Shown piece by piece: positions 54,229 to 64,000 of a DNA stretch of 64,000 nt. This DNA is from Microplitis mediator (taxonomy: Eukaryota > Arthropoda > Insecta > Hymenoptera > Braconidae). A program made the translations under genes and the position numbers. Location: the NCBI RefSeq assembly GCF_029852145.1, contig NC_079975.1, positions 12,955,275 through 13,019,274 on the forward strand, written 5' to 3'. Positions within the stretch are counted from its first letter, which is position 1. Every line of letters starts with the position of its first letter. The notes beneath the pieces were generated by a model. That model was given only the letters and a program-made list of their open reading frames with translations. It was not told where the DNA came from and searched no databases.

Positions 54229-54729
54229 TTATTCGTTATTTCCCATCAATTCAGTAATTAGTTAATTACACTTCAATGTAATGTCGATAAAAGTGTGATC
54301 AAACTTTTTTTTAATTATATTTATTAATTTAAATAATAATATTTTAGATCGAGCATTGGATGGGCCTTAGATTTTTTGCTTCTCAAGGGTAGGCCGAGGC
54401 TTGACTTTTTGTTTCCCAAGCCTTGGCCCAAGTCTTCTATTTTAGTTTACCAAGGCTTGGAACATGGCTACCATCCAAGGCTTGAACCATGGCTTACCCA
54501 GTGGCCAGCCAAGGCTCGACCCAAGCCTTGCGCTAAGCCGAGGAGCATTGGCTGACGACGGGCCTAGGCTTGGTCCCAGCTTTGGCCGATGGTTCCTTCC
54601 AACCAGGGTTTATTATTTTGAAATAACTAGCTGAAGGTCTTAGTATCTGTTCAAGTATTTGATTTTGAATATAGCCATTTCGTCTCAATGTACATATCAT
54701 TCGTACATATCATACCAGCTTGGCATTAA

Positions 54730-54756
54730 AAATATATATATATATATATATATATA
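54730..54756. repeat. (TA)n at left edge of the gypsy-like element
   Basis: AT run interrupted by the LTR at 54757; the run continues at 58243-58277 after the 3' LTR, so the element landed in a TA microsatellite. Confidence 0.9.
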
Positions 54757-55421
54757 TGTCGGAGATAAAATAATACTTGGGTTTTTCCTGAGACTTGGGA
54801 AAGTCCCAACTATATTGAGTTCGTTTTTAGACAATAAAAACTTAGTAAAAATATTTTACAATTTAATCCGCTTAAGATTTAGTTAGTTTTCATATTTACG
54901 TTTATGACGGTAGACTTAAGTCGAAGGAGCCCGTCTGGGCATCCAACGTAGACACGGTCGAGAGATAGCAATATTTTCGGTATAATGAGTTTTTAAACAT
55001 ATGGAAGTAATTGTACGAGTTTGTAAAATTACCTGAGATATAGTTTTGGTCGAGTCGGGGACTCAAGAATATTGGGTATAGAGAGTTAGTTCTAATTGAG
55101 CAAAGGGACGGACGACATTGCTATCCGACCGATCGTGTATTCGTTTCGATTTTAATTTTGCCGCCGTATACATTTTACAACAGTAACTAGAATATTTTCA
55201 ATAGTTGTTATTCTATAGTAAACTAATCGCTTGTAATAATTTGTGTATTTAATATTGTGTAATATTTGATATTTTGTAATCTTTGATATTTTCTCGGATA
55301 CTTTAATATTGTGTAGTTGTCCGATACTGATATTATTGCTTGTAATCTTATTGTTTAGTGTATACGATATTTGTGAGTAGTAATTACCTGTGTGTGTTCG
55401 TTAAATTGTTTAATAAATAAG

Positions 55422-56522
55422 ATGAGTGGCAAAGATAACGGCGTAGACCCGAGTCTCATTAATACCTCAACGGGTAATTCGACATCAGAAGTGGGATCCG
55501 CTCCAACACCAGATCAGTGGAACATTTTATTGCAGTTTATGCAAAATTCTATGCGGCAACCGAGTACAGACAGCCGAAATTTTTCGCTACCACGGTTCAA
55601 CCCGAAAAGTGCGGGTAGCGATCCAATAGCGTGGTGCACAGCAGCGGATATGTGCCTAACAGAAAAGCCACTTATTGGTTCTGCTCTAATTTCCGCGCTC
55701 AGCAAGGCATTGGAAGGGTCAGCTGCGCAGTGGCTATCTCAGGTGGCTATCACTGGAATCACATGGCCACAAGTTAAAGATCTTTTTATCGCTCGATTTG
55801 GTGGTTCGGAGACAGCAACTTCAGCTCTCATTAAAATCCAAAATGAACATAAGCTGAAAGATGAGAGCATTGGTGCTTTTGGTGTTCGACTGCGATCATC
55901 ACTTAAAGCACGATGGGGATCTCTAACTGTTGACGAGATCGTAAACGCTGTCGTCATGGCTCAGTTAGCCCCATATAACAGCCAAATAGAGCGACTGGCG
56001 TATACATCTGATATTAAAACAGAAGCCGCATTTCTAAATGAAATGCGAGCTTTCTCGTATATGCAGAAGAGGCCAATATCGTCTATGGAAAACGCTACGA
56101 CACCGGATCCAAAGCGTTTCAAGCCATCAATAGTGATTCGTTGTCATGGATGTGGTAAGATGGGCCATAAAGCTAGTGAGTGTCGTTCGAGTACAAAAAT
56201 AACAAGGAGGCCGGATACTGAAGTAGTGCACGAGGGAAGAAAACCAACTATGCCGGGCAAGACGGTTACTTGCTACAACTGTCAGGAAGTCGGACATATT
56301 TCGTCACACTGCCCGCAATTGAAGAGGAGTAGAAACGGCGAGGGAGCAGCCAACAAGGAGGGTGCCGTCAGCGAACGACGGGTGGATATGTGCAGTATCG
56401 CGGTGCCGTCAGGTTCCCTGTTACATCACGGTGAGTCGTTTTCATTTTGTTTTGACTCCGGAGCTGAATGCTCGTTGATCAAGGAGTCGGTATCAAATAA
56501 ATTTTCGGGCAAACAGATTTAA
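55422..56522 (+). CDS. gag: Gag polyprotein with two CCHC zinc knuckles and protease start
   Basis: Intact frame of 366 codons from the ATG at 55422 (an in-frame GTG lies at 55392). Residues about 60-230 are capsid-like, with FNPKSAGSDPIAWCTAADMC and WPQVKDLFIARFGGSE, the usual retrotransposon Gag pattern. Two zinc knuckles bind genomic RNA: CHGCGKMGHKASEC at about 241-254 and CYNCQEVGHISSHC at 284-297, both CX2CX4HX4C. The frame runs into the aspartic protease, with active-site DSGAECSL at about 345, then stops at TAA (56520-56522). In an autonomous relative protease and pol would follow by fusion or frameshift; here a shift near 56520 separates them. Gag may still assemble particles. Confidence 0.85.
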   Translation: MSGKDNGVDPSLINTSTGNSTSEVGSAPTPDQWNILLQFMQNSMRQPSTDSRNFSLPRFNPKSAGSDPIAWCTAADMCLTEKPLIGSALISALSKALEGSAAQWLSQVAITGITWPQVKDLFIARFGGSETATSALIKIQNEHKLKDESIGAFGVRLRSSLKARWGSLTVDEIVNAVVMAQLAPYNSQIERLAYTSDIKTEAAFLNEMRAFSYMQKRPISSMENATTPDPKRFKPSIVIRCHGCGKMGHKASECRSSTKITRRPDTEVVHEGRKPTMPGKTVTCYNCQEVGHISSHCPQLKRSRNGEGAANKEGAVSERRVDMCSIAVPSGSLLHHGESFSFCFDSGAECSLIKESVSNKFSGKQI

Positions 56523-56529
56523 TCAGCTT

Positions 56530-56940
56530 GTAATGTTAAGAGGTATAGGCAATATTAGTGTTAATTGCGCTATACAAATATGTTCAACGATTGTAATCAA
56601 TGACCATACGCTAGAGATTCTTTTCCACGTCATTAATGACGATTATTTAAAACATGATATTTTGATTGGTCGTGATATTCTTAGCCAAGGATTTGACATC
56701 CATATTACAAAAGATAAATTTACTATTTTTAAAAGTAAAGTCGTTAATGTATGCGAAGTCATTAGAAAATAATATAATTGATTTTAATCTAGTTGACACG
56801 GATGTGATTGGGACAGATAAAACTCGTTTGATCGTAATACTTGCTAAATTCCGGGATTCATTCATTACGGGATTTCCGCGTACTCGGGTTAACACCGGTG
56901 AGCTCAAACGAGCTCACATGAGCTCAGACAATGTGCTGTA
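56530..56940 (+). pseudogene. Protease remainder and start of pol, truncated
   Basis: The +1 frame carries on the protease: ISVNCAIQICSTIVINDHTL and the flap/C-terminal DILIGRDIL motif typical of retropepsins, with a stop at 56770-56772. After another shift a stub with FITGFPRTRVNTGEL resembles the linker just before reverse transcriptase. The RT core never follows; sequence jumps at about 56900-56930 to integrase. Confidence 0.7.
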
Positions 56941-57543
56941 GATAATATAGAATTAAAAGCAAAATATGACAAAATCGGATATGATAAGACTAAAGCTAAA
57001 GTAGTTAGATTTAATACAGGAGACTTTGTTTTGCGTAAAAATGAAGAGAGAAATCCAACCAAATTAGATCCGAAGTTCAGGGGTCCATTCGTCATAACCA
57101 AAATTCTGGATGGTGATAGATACAGCTTGAGATCGTTAAGTAGTAAACGAACGTATAAATATGCTCATGACAAACTGAGAAAAATGCCTGAAAGTCATAT
57201 TCCCAGGGAGCTAGACGTGTGTGATGTCGATAGTGACGAGGAAGGTGTTGAAAAAGACACTAATCGCATTGATTATAATGTGGAAGGTGTTGAAAAAGAC
57301 ACTAATGGCATTGATAATAATGTGGAAGGTGTTGAAAAAGACACTAATGGCATTGATCATAATGTGGAAGGTGTTGAAAAAGACACTAATGGCATTGATA
57401 ATAATGTGGAAGGTGTTGAAAAAGACACTAATGGCATTGATTATAATGTGGAAGGTGTTGAAAAAGACACTAGTTCTATCGATAACAATGAAGAAGGTGT
57501 TGAAAGAGACACTGATTGTTTCGATAGTGATGAGGAATGTTAA
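56905..57543 (+). pseudogene. Integrase C-terminal domain with repetitive acidic tail
   Basis: In frame from about 56908: HELRQCAVDNIELKAKYDK, then FNTGDFVLRKNEERN and DPKFRGPFVITKILDGDRYS, the small beta-barrel with GPF (GPY/F) motif of gypsy-class integrases. The C-terminus continues into seven copies of a 14-residue acidic unit (GVEKDTNGIDNNVE) and stops at 57541-57543. The catalytic HHCC and DDE parts are missing. Confidence 0.8.
57239..57530 (+). repeat. 42-bp coding minisatellite
   Basis: About seven tandem copies of GAAGGTGTTGAAAAAGACAC plus 22 bases, in frame, encoding GVEKDTN(G/R)ID(N/Y/H)NVE. Near-identical middle copies indicate recent expansion. Confidence 0.95.
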
Positions 57544-58059
57544 GTCTGGCTATACGCGTTGGGCTGTCATCGGCACTGCATTACCTGTGTGGCTTGCTGA
57601 AGGTGTGCGATGGGCAGCAGGCGGTATAGTGCAGGCCAGGTGTCGTCATACACCTGTTATCAGACCATGTTACATGCGTTGAGTCGCGGTGTCACTGCAT
57701 TACCTGTGTGGCTTGCTGAAGGTGCATTGCGAGCTCAACGATGGGACAGAAGTAAGACAATGTTGAGATGATACACGTACTTGCACTGAGGGAATCTGAC
57801 AGGCTTATTAACTCTAAGGTTTAGTAAATTGTAAAATGAATAGAAAAAATAACTAAAATCATAATAAACGCTATCAAGAATGTTTGGGGTTAAATTGGAT
57901 CTCTGAATTGGATTAAGTTGAGTAGTATTAAATCGAACATAATAGAATTGAACAAAAGAAAAATTAAGTTAAAAAAAAAAGAGAGGAAATTGACACACCA
58001 GTTAACAACCGAAATAATTTTCAGATGCACCCGAGGACGTGTGCTTGTCAGGATGGCCG
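57544..58059 (+). other. Gypsy 3' untranslated region with a duplicated 80-bp block
   Basis: CACTGCATTACCTGTGTGGC and the following GCTGAAGGTG occur twice (57573 and 57691). A purine run (AAAAAAAAAAGAGAGGAAAT, about 57971-57990) may be the polypurine tract, though it lies about 70 bases before the shared LTR start. Confidence 0.5.
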
Positions 58060-58239
58060 TGTCGGAGATAAAATAATACTTGGGTTTTTCCTGAGACTTG
58101 GGAAAGTCCCAACTATATTGAGTTCGTTTTTAGACAATAAAAACTTAGTAAAAATATTTTACAATTTAATCCGCTTAAGATTTAGTTAGTTTTCATATTT
58201 ACGTTTATGACGGTAGACTTAAGTCGAAGGAGCCCGTCT

Positions 58240-58242
<3 letters not shown>

Positions 58243-58277
<35 letters not shown>
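58243..58277. repeat. (TA)n microsatellite
   Basis: AT run between the 3' LTR of the gypsy-like element and the next foldback. Confidence 0.95.
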
Positions 58278-58281
<4 letters not shown>

Positions 58282-59116
58282 GGTGCTTCATTTCCGGCAA
58301 AAGTATTTTTTTCGATGCTCATCAAGCAAAATATTGTTTTTTATGTTGAAACGAAAATTCCTGCCAAGTTTGAGCTCTTAATTCCAATTTAAAGTACATT
58401 CCATTTGAATTCAAAGATTTCCCATTTAAAATACACGTAAATTAAATTACTTATTTTTTAACTTTCTAATACTCAACTGCATTTTATGATATCGACGCGG
58501 TTTTGGTCGCAAATTGTAGGGCATTTGGTGTTCTTCAAAAGTGCCCATAGTTATTTAGCTGTAATTCTAGCTGTTTTACTAGTGTCCGTTGCGGAAGTTA
58601 TATTTCCTATGAAATTGAACTTTATTGGCTTGCAGAACGTAAACCAATAAAAGTACACTAAGAATGACAATGGAAATTTTATAGGAAATTTTATTCCCTT
58701 AAAAAAAGGTCTTATGAGTCAAGTCGCTAAAGTCCATAGTTTCCGAGTTATAGTAATTTTAATAATTTGAAAAATAAAATGTAAAAAAATACAATTACAA
58801 TTTACATTTTATTTTTCAAATTATTAAAATTACTATAACTCGGAAACTATGGACTTTAGCGACTTGACTCATAAGACCTTTTTCTAAGGGAATAAAATTT
58901 CCTATAAAATTTCCATTGGCATTCTTAGTGTACTTTTATTGGTTTACGTTCTGCAAGCCAATAAAGTTCAATTTCATAGGAAAAATAACTTCCGCAACGG
59001 ACACTAGTAAAACAGCTAGAATTACAGCTAAATAACTATGGGCACTTTTGAAGAACACCAAATGCCCTACAATTTGCGACCAAAACTGCGTCGATATCAT
59101 AAAATGCAGTTGAGTA

Positions 59117-61862
59117 CACTAATGCAAAAAATTAAAGGAGCAGAAAAATTTTATAAATTTTTTAGTGATTTTTGGAAGGCTGTAACTTGGTGAAAAACGA
59201 TCGTATCGAGATTTTAAAAAAAGCATTTTACAGCTTGAAATCTCTAGTTTTAGTGCATTTTTTTCAAAATTTTTTAAAAGCTCCGGTTATTGCGCAAACA
59301 TGAGAAATACCGCGAGACAAAAAATTTCTAAATTTTTTTTTTTTTTCCGAAGAGCCCACGGACCGCGAAAAATTCTTTCAACTAAACGAATGCATAGTTC
59401 GTTTAGCAAATTTATTCAGCTTCAATTTTTTTTTTTTTTAACCTCGTAGGACGATTTGTCGCAGAGATATCAGCCTTCAAACAGAAAATGATCTTTTTGG
59501 CTTTGATCATCGATATTTCAGGTACCAATGATCGCACAGAAAGTTTAAGGGCGGCGGTAAAAACTTGAATTAATTCCCCATAAGACCCTGTCATCATTTT
59601 TTGAAAAAAAAAATTTTTTTTATTTTTAACATCCATCAGAAGAAAGTACAGAAAAATGACTTTTTTTGGTTTTTTAGTAAATCAACCGCTACTCTGCAAA
59701 TATCGATAAAAAAAATAATGTTGCCAGGGACTTTTTTAGCTTAATGTACCCCCAAGACCCCTGTAAATTTTTAAATTGATCTATCAAACCGTTTTTTGGG
59801 AATCATCGATCAAAGTTTAGCTAAACAATTAAAGGAGCAAGTTTTGTTCCTTTAAGGATGTATGAGCGTGACAACAATATGTAATTCAAACCCTCAAAAT
59901 TTTTTTAATGATAGATTTATACCGAAAGAATTTGCTGTCAAAATTTCAGCATAGGTAACGGGGCAAATTTTTAAGAAAATAATTATTAAAAATTGAGATA
60001 AAATACATTGCTCTTATGGAAAAACGGGTAGTCTTGACACTAAAGCATCAAATATAAATATGCTAAAGTATTTTTCATGTGAAAAAAAACTATAAATAAG
60101 AAAGTTGATACTTATAGTAATTTAATAAAATCATAAAAACACTATGCAATGGTGCATCCTAAAGAGCAAAATTAAAATGAAATTTAAATAAATTAGGTTT
60201 ATTAATTTTTTCTCGCCATGACATAAGACTTGGCAACGTTTCACTTTTATTATGAGCGCCACAAAAAGCTGGTGTAGAAAATATTAAACACGGATGTAAA
60301 TATAACCTCACTTTTAGATTTAAAAATAAAAATAACATGACACATTGACAAACGCAGTGACGTTTATATTAATATTTATATTATTAAAAATAATAAATAA
60401 ATGAATTTTCAATAATTAAAATTAAACAAAAAAATACATGCATGACAGTTTTTAAAATTGACACTTGGCAATAATTATTGTTTAATTATTAAGTTGCGCA
60501 ATACAAAAAAACTGTGGTAATCATAAATAATTATAGTTAAAAAAATTATTTTATTTATTTTGAACTTCCTCAAGTTTTAGTATTAGTGATTGTATAATTG
60601 CTTTAGATTTTGTGATGCGCGGTTTTCCTCCAATATCTTGTCCAAGCAGAATCTTTACATACCTGGGTTGGAAACACATATTTTTTCAGTTTTTTTCTTT
60701 TTATTTGCGAAAGATTGATCACTTTCTAGCTGTAAGGGTCGTTTCTTACGAAACTGACCATTTTTATAGCGTTTCAAGAGCTCTGTCATTTTTTAAAAAC
60801 ATTCAAATATTAGCGGTAGAAAATAACCATAAAGCTGTGTTGTCAAATGTACACTAGACGTCACGTGGTACTTTCCGTTACCTCACCCCGCAACCATTCC
60901 TGCCCATCCCCACTCTTCAATATTCACGGTTCCCCCACGCCCTCGCTCATACATCCTTAAAAAATTTAGAACATAAAAAACAAGTTTTAATTTTTTTTTT
61001 CTTCGATTTTTTGGAAATTTTTTATTTTTTTTGTCATTTCCTTGCATTTGCTGAGTTACCAACGCAAAAATTTGAGAAAAGTCGAAAAAAAAAATTTTTT
61101 TAATTTTGATTATGATTACACAATTAAAGGAACAAAACTTGCTCCTTTAATTGTTTAGCTAAACTTTGATCGATGATTCCCAAAAAACGGTTTGATAGAT
61201 CAATTTAAAAATTTACAGGGGTCTTGGGGGTACATTAAGCTAAAAAAGTCCCTGGCAACATTATTTTTTTTATCGATATTTGCAGAGTAGCGGTTGATTT
61301 ACTAAAAAACCAAAAAAAGTCATTTTTCTGTACTTTCTTCTGATGGATGTTAAAAATAAAAAAAATTTTTTTTTTCAAAAAATGATGACAGGGTCTTATG
61401 GGGAATTAATTCAAGTTTTTACCGCCGCCCTTAAACTTTCTGTGCGATCATTGGTACCTGAAATATCGATGATCAAAGCCAAAAAGATCATTTTCTGTTT
61501 GAAGGCTGATATCTCTGCGACAAATCGTCCTACGAGGTTAAAAAAAAAAAAAATTGAAGCTGAATAAATTTGCTAAACGAACTATGCATTCGTTTAGTTG
61601 AAAGAATTTTTCGCGGTCCGTGGGCTCTTCGGAAAAAAAAAAAAAATTTAGAAATTTTTTGTCTCGCGGTATTTCTCATGTTTGCGCAATAACCGGAGCT
61701 TTTAAAAAATTTTGAAAAAAATGCACTAAAACTAGAGATTTCAAGCTGTAAAATGCTTTTTTTAAAATCTCGATACGATCATTTTTCACCAAGTTACAGC
61801 CCTCCCAAAATCACTAAAAAATTTATAAAATTTTTCTGCTTCTTTAATTTTTTGCATTAGTG
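59117..61862. mobile_element. CACTAATGC palindromic TIR element (2.7 kb), TA duplication
   Basis: CACTAATGCAAAAAATTAAA to GCATTAGTG, TA at 59115-59116 and 61863-61864. The left arm of the host foldback (near 58466-58476) preserves the empty site with one TA. Long arms of about 730 bp (59117-59850 and 61130-61862) are so alike that both encode the same 74-residue frame on opposite strands (59412-59636 and 61343-61567). TA target and ends fit Tc1/mariner-type mobilisation. No transposase. Confidence 0.85.
59856..60956. mobile_element. TTAA-flanked element with TIR GGATGTATGAGCG (1.1 kb)
   Basis: GGATGTATGAGCGTGACAAC at left, inverse GCGAGGGCGTGGGGG context ending CGCTCATACATCC at right, TTAA at 59852-59855 and 60957-60960. 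TIR about 13-15 bp. The interior is AT-rich and contains an open frame at 60612-60857 with no recognised domain. piggyBac/Kolobok-type target. Confidence 0.65.
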
Positions 61863-62066
61863 TATTAGAAAGTTAAAAAATAAGTGATTCAATTTACGTG
61901 TATTTTAAATGGGAAATCTTTGAAATCTAATGGAATGTACTTTAAATTGGAATTAAGAGCTCAAACTTGGCAGGAATTTTCGTTTCAGCATAAAAAACAA
62001 TATTTTGCTTGATGAGCATCGAAAAAAATACTTTCGCCGGAAACGAAGCACCCTAATATATATATG

Positions 62067-62460
62067 TCGGAGATGGAAGAATAAAATGGAATTTTTCAAT
62101 GGGACGGGAAATTCCCAATATCCAGTCGAGACTAGTTTTTATACACGGAAAGAATTTTTCGATGAAAATTACTCTGCAATTTCGAGTGATCCTGGGCCAT
62201 TCCAAGAAATTAGTGGTTTTTATTTCATTATTTAATAGTTTTCATTGAAATATTAATAACACTAGACTATATTTCCTTCTACTAGTGAGTAATTTTTTAT
62301 CAGCAGATAAAGTGGTATAATTACATGATTTCATACTCTGTTGGGATTCCATATTTAATCGGTTATGGTGAATATTTTATCTAAATCTACTCATTTTTAT
62401 TCTACGTCCCTTGTAGGAAAAAAAATATTTTGGCCGTTTTTCGTACATTTAGAATACATC
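62067..62460 (+). mobile_element. LTR-like sequence related to the gypsy LTR
   Basis: Begins TGTCGGAGATGGAAGAATAA right after an AT run and contains GGGAAATTCCCAATAT where the 54757 LTR has GGGAAAGTCCCAACTATA. Probably a diverged solo LTR; the right end is not clear. A 76-codon open frame here is not supported as a gene. Confidence 0.5.
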
Positions 62461-62464
62461 TCAA

Positions 62465-63230
62465 ATACACTTATCCAAAAAATTAAAGGAACAAGAAAAT
62501 TTTATAAATTTTTTAGTGATTTTTGGAAGGCTGTATTTTTGTGAAAAATGATCGTATCGAAAAAATTAAAAAAGCAAATTGAAGCTTGAAATCTCTAGTT
62601 TGAAGATCTTTCAGCAAAATTTTTTTTTGAGCCACGGTTTTTGCGGAATCATACGAAAAAGGTCGAGACAACATTTTTCTAAATTTTTTGGTTTCGTTTT
62701 TTAGGTCTACGGGGCCGGGAAAAATTTTTTCAAAAAAACGAATTCATGGCTTGTTTAGGAAATTTATTCAGCTACAATTTGCTTTTTTTGTTTCTCTGTA
62801 CGACAATTTGCTGCTGAGATATCAGCCTTCAAATGAAAAAGGATCCTTTTGTCTTTGATTATTGATATCTCAGCAAGAAATGGTCACACAGTAATTTAAA
62901 GGGCAGTTCAATAAACTTGAATAAATCCCCTACAAGCTCCATTTTCGATTTTTTCAAAAAAAAATTTTTTTTTATCCTAGATATCCATTTGAAAAACCTT
63001 TAAAAAATGGCCATTTTCTAGTTTTTTAGTCAACTCATCGCTACTCTGCAAATATTGATAAAAAAAATAATGTTGCCAGGTAATTTTACAGCTTAATGTA
63101 CCCTCAAAAACCCTGGAAATTTTCAGATTGATCCATTGAACCGTTTGTCCGGACCGATTGCTCAAAGTTTTACAAAACAATTAAAGGAACAAGTTTTGTT
63201 CCTTAATTTGTGTAATCATTACCAAAATAA
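62465..63230. mobile_element. Single arm of a CACTAATGC-family element
   Basis: CACTTATCCAAAAAATTAAA onward is about 80% like 59117-59850, ending with CAATTAAAGGAACAAGTTTTGTTCC at about 63178-63202 (two halves of it inverted). The second arm is absent, so this is a diverged half element. Confidence 0.7.
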
Positions 63231-63639
63231 AATAATGAATTTTTTTTTGATTTTCTTTTATTTTTGCGTTAGTTATTCAGTAAATGTAAAGTAAAGAGGA
63301 AAAAAAAAAAATTTTACAAAAAACGAGACCAAACAAGAATTTTTTCACATTTTTATTTTTTTACGTTTTATTCGGAGGGTTATTTTTTTTTTTCGTTTTT
63401 CGGAAAAAAAATTTTTTCTATATGTAGAATGTATGCGTACATATATAAAAAATATATGAAAAATATATTCGAAATATATCTCTAAAAATACCGATGAAAT
63501 ACAAAAAAAATACATTTTTAATATATTTTGGTTGTATGCGCTGACTTAGGTTCCAAAAGTAGGGCGTCATAGAGTACGACCGGCGAATATCAGCTTCACG
63601 TTGCTAGTGGATGTCCTAACAGCCTGAGAGCTCCATTAT
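63231..63639. other. AT-rich interval, nothing recognised
   Basis: Homopolymer-rich and TATAT-word DNA to about 63530, then a more balanced 100 bases (GAGTACGACCGGCGAATATC) leading into the tandem repeat. No gene. Confidence 0.5.
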
Positions 63640-64000
63640 TTGCCAACCGAATAGTAGTTCCACTAGGGCGTAAAGCACTCCAGGTGTTAAAGATGTCCAA
63701 GATGACCAGGACCCTCTGGGTTTTCTTTTAAAGGACTATCGAAGGGAGTGGAAAAAAAACATTTTCAGCCAACCAGAAAGTCCCACTGGAGCACCAAGTG
63801 ATCCAGGTGTCAAAGTAGTCATAAGTGTCAGGACCCTCTGGATTTTCTTATGAAAAACTATCGGAGGAAGTAAAAAAAAAAATTTTCAACCAACCAGGAA
63901 GTCCCCCTGGAGCACCAAGTGATCCAGGTATTTGAGTGGTCCAAGGTGCCAGAACCTTCTGGATTTTATTATGAAAAACTACCAGAGGGAGTAAAAAAAA
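63640..64000. repeat. 121-122 bp tandem repeat, at least three copies, open at right edge
   Basis: GACCCTCTGG-type boxes at 63709, 63831 and 63952 with GAGCACCAAGTGATCCAGGT and AACTATCGGAGG(A/G)AGT words define a 121-122 bp unit. Copies are about 80% alike. It runs off the window. Confidence 0.85.

Larger units (their letters stand above)
52030..54608. mobile_element. CCCTGG/CCCAGG-ended GGCC-rich element, copy 2, with nested insert
   Basis: CCCAGGTGGGAATCGCCAAG at left, inverted CCCTGGTTGGAAGGAACCAT at right; TA at 52028-52029, TT at right where TA is expected. Matches the element at 46718-48771 on both sides of their different insertions, so each supplies the empty site of the other's insert. 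Interrupted by 52263-53860. The GGCTTGG arrays are shorter than in copy 1. Confidence 0.8.
54757..58242 (+). mobile_element. Internally deleted Ty3/gypsy-like LTR retrotransposon (3.5 kb)
   Basis: Two near-identical LTRs of about 183 bp (54757-54939, 58060-58242), both starting TGTCGGAGATAAAATAATAC and ending GCCCGTCTGGG, flanked by AT repeats (target ATAT-like). After LTR1 the sequence GGGCATCCAACGTAG could be a tRNA primer site. Order inside: gag with zinc knuckles and protease start, protease remainder, pre-RT stub, then directly the integrase C-terminus. Reverse transcriptase, RNase H and integrase core are gone, so it needs a helper. LTR identity suggests recent insertion. Confidence 0.85.
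58278..62056. mobile_element. TTAGGGTGCTTC foldback element, host of a two-layer nest
   Basis: TTAGGGTGCTTCATTTCCGG is inverted at the right (CGGAAACGAAGCACCCTAA). Without the insertion (59117-61862 plus one TA) the element is about 1.03 kb, two ~510-bp arms meeting near 58790 with almost no loop. Arms are near-identical (CCTTTTTCTAAGGGAATAAA against its inverse). Flanked by TA runs. Non-coding. Confidence 0.9.

Noticed and set aside
19363..58286. TTAGGG words as telomeric repeats
   Set aside because: They occur singly at element ends (TTAGGGTG), never in tandem.
59412..61567. Identical 74-codon frames at 59412-59636 (minus) and 61343-61567 (plus) as duplicated genes
   Set aside because: They are the two arms of one inverted repeat; composition is A/T-run driven and no domain is seen. 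Used only as evidence of arm identity.
3905..62056. All long palindromes as assembly artefacts
   Set aside because: Each has distinct ends, flanking TA or similar, small arm differences, and insertions in only one arm, which false inverted joins would not create. Artefacts at a particular junction still cannot be excluded without reads.

Overview
The window is AT-rich eukaryotic DNA, almost certainly from an arthropod, built nearly entirely of mobile elements and satellite DNA. Evidence for this: phase-consistent GT-AG introns of about 60-70 bases, a Ty3/gypsy-type LTR element with Gag zinc knuckles, an R1-like LINE fragment, 5S- and tRNA-derived repeats, many foldback/MITE elements, and a decayed gene resembling arthropod proteins often annotated as Cc8L18.2-like. 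A parasitoid hymenopteran would fit, but that is inference; nothing seen fixes the species.

Layout. 1-3.8 kb: 3' part of a decayed LTR retrotransposon ending in a complete LTR. 3.9-7.6 kb: two foldback elements, a 5S-derived repeat and a solo LTR. 8.2-12.8 kb: one transposon-type pseudogene on the minus strand, cut by two different elements (one with a SWIM-domain transposase tail, one with arrays of ACGGTG repeats). 13-19.9 kb: relics, including a 5'-truncated R1-like LINE and a solo LTR with a matching empty site. 19.96-31.92 kb: a 12-kb unit bounded by near-identical terminal inverted repeats and TA, filled by a 92-bp satellite with a 29-monomer higher-order repeat, a small unique core and a second, 65-bp satellite. 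32.4-50.3 kb: a Russian-doll zone of foldbacks, MITEs, 5S-derived repeats and a solo LTR. 51.0-51.7 kb (minus): the 3' end of a host gene for a leucine-rich-repeat membrane protein, the only convincing cellular gene. 52.0-54.6 kb: a TIR element carrying another element that carries a solo LTR. 54.76-58.24 kb: an internally deleted gypsy-like element with an intact gag. 58.3-62.1 kb: a three-layer nest. 62.1-64 kb: LTR-like and element fragments and a 121-bp tandem repeat that runs off the window.

The most informative theme is that the foldbacks act as molecular fossils: an insertion sits in one arm while the other arm keeps the empty site, so boundaries and target duplications of nested elements can be read directly. 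The second theme is that several TIR families with CCC-type ends carry family-specific arrays just inside their ends, and in the 12-kb unit the satellite monomer matches the subterminal sequence of its own terminal repeat. This suggests a path from transposon end to satellite DNA. Exact ends were read by eye and may be off by a few bases; collapsed or mis-joined repeats in the assembly cannot be excluded.
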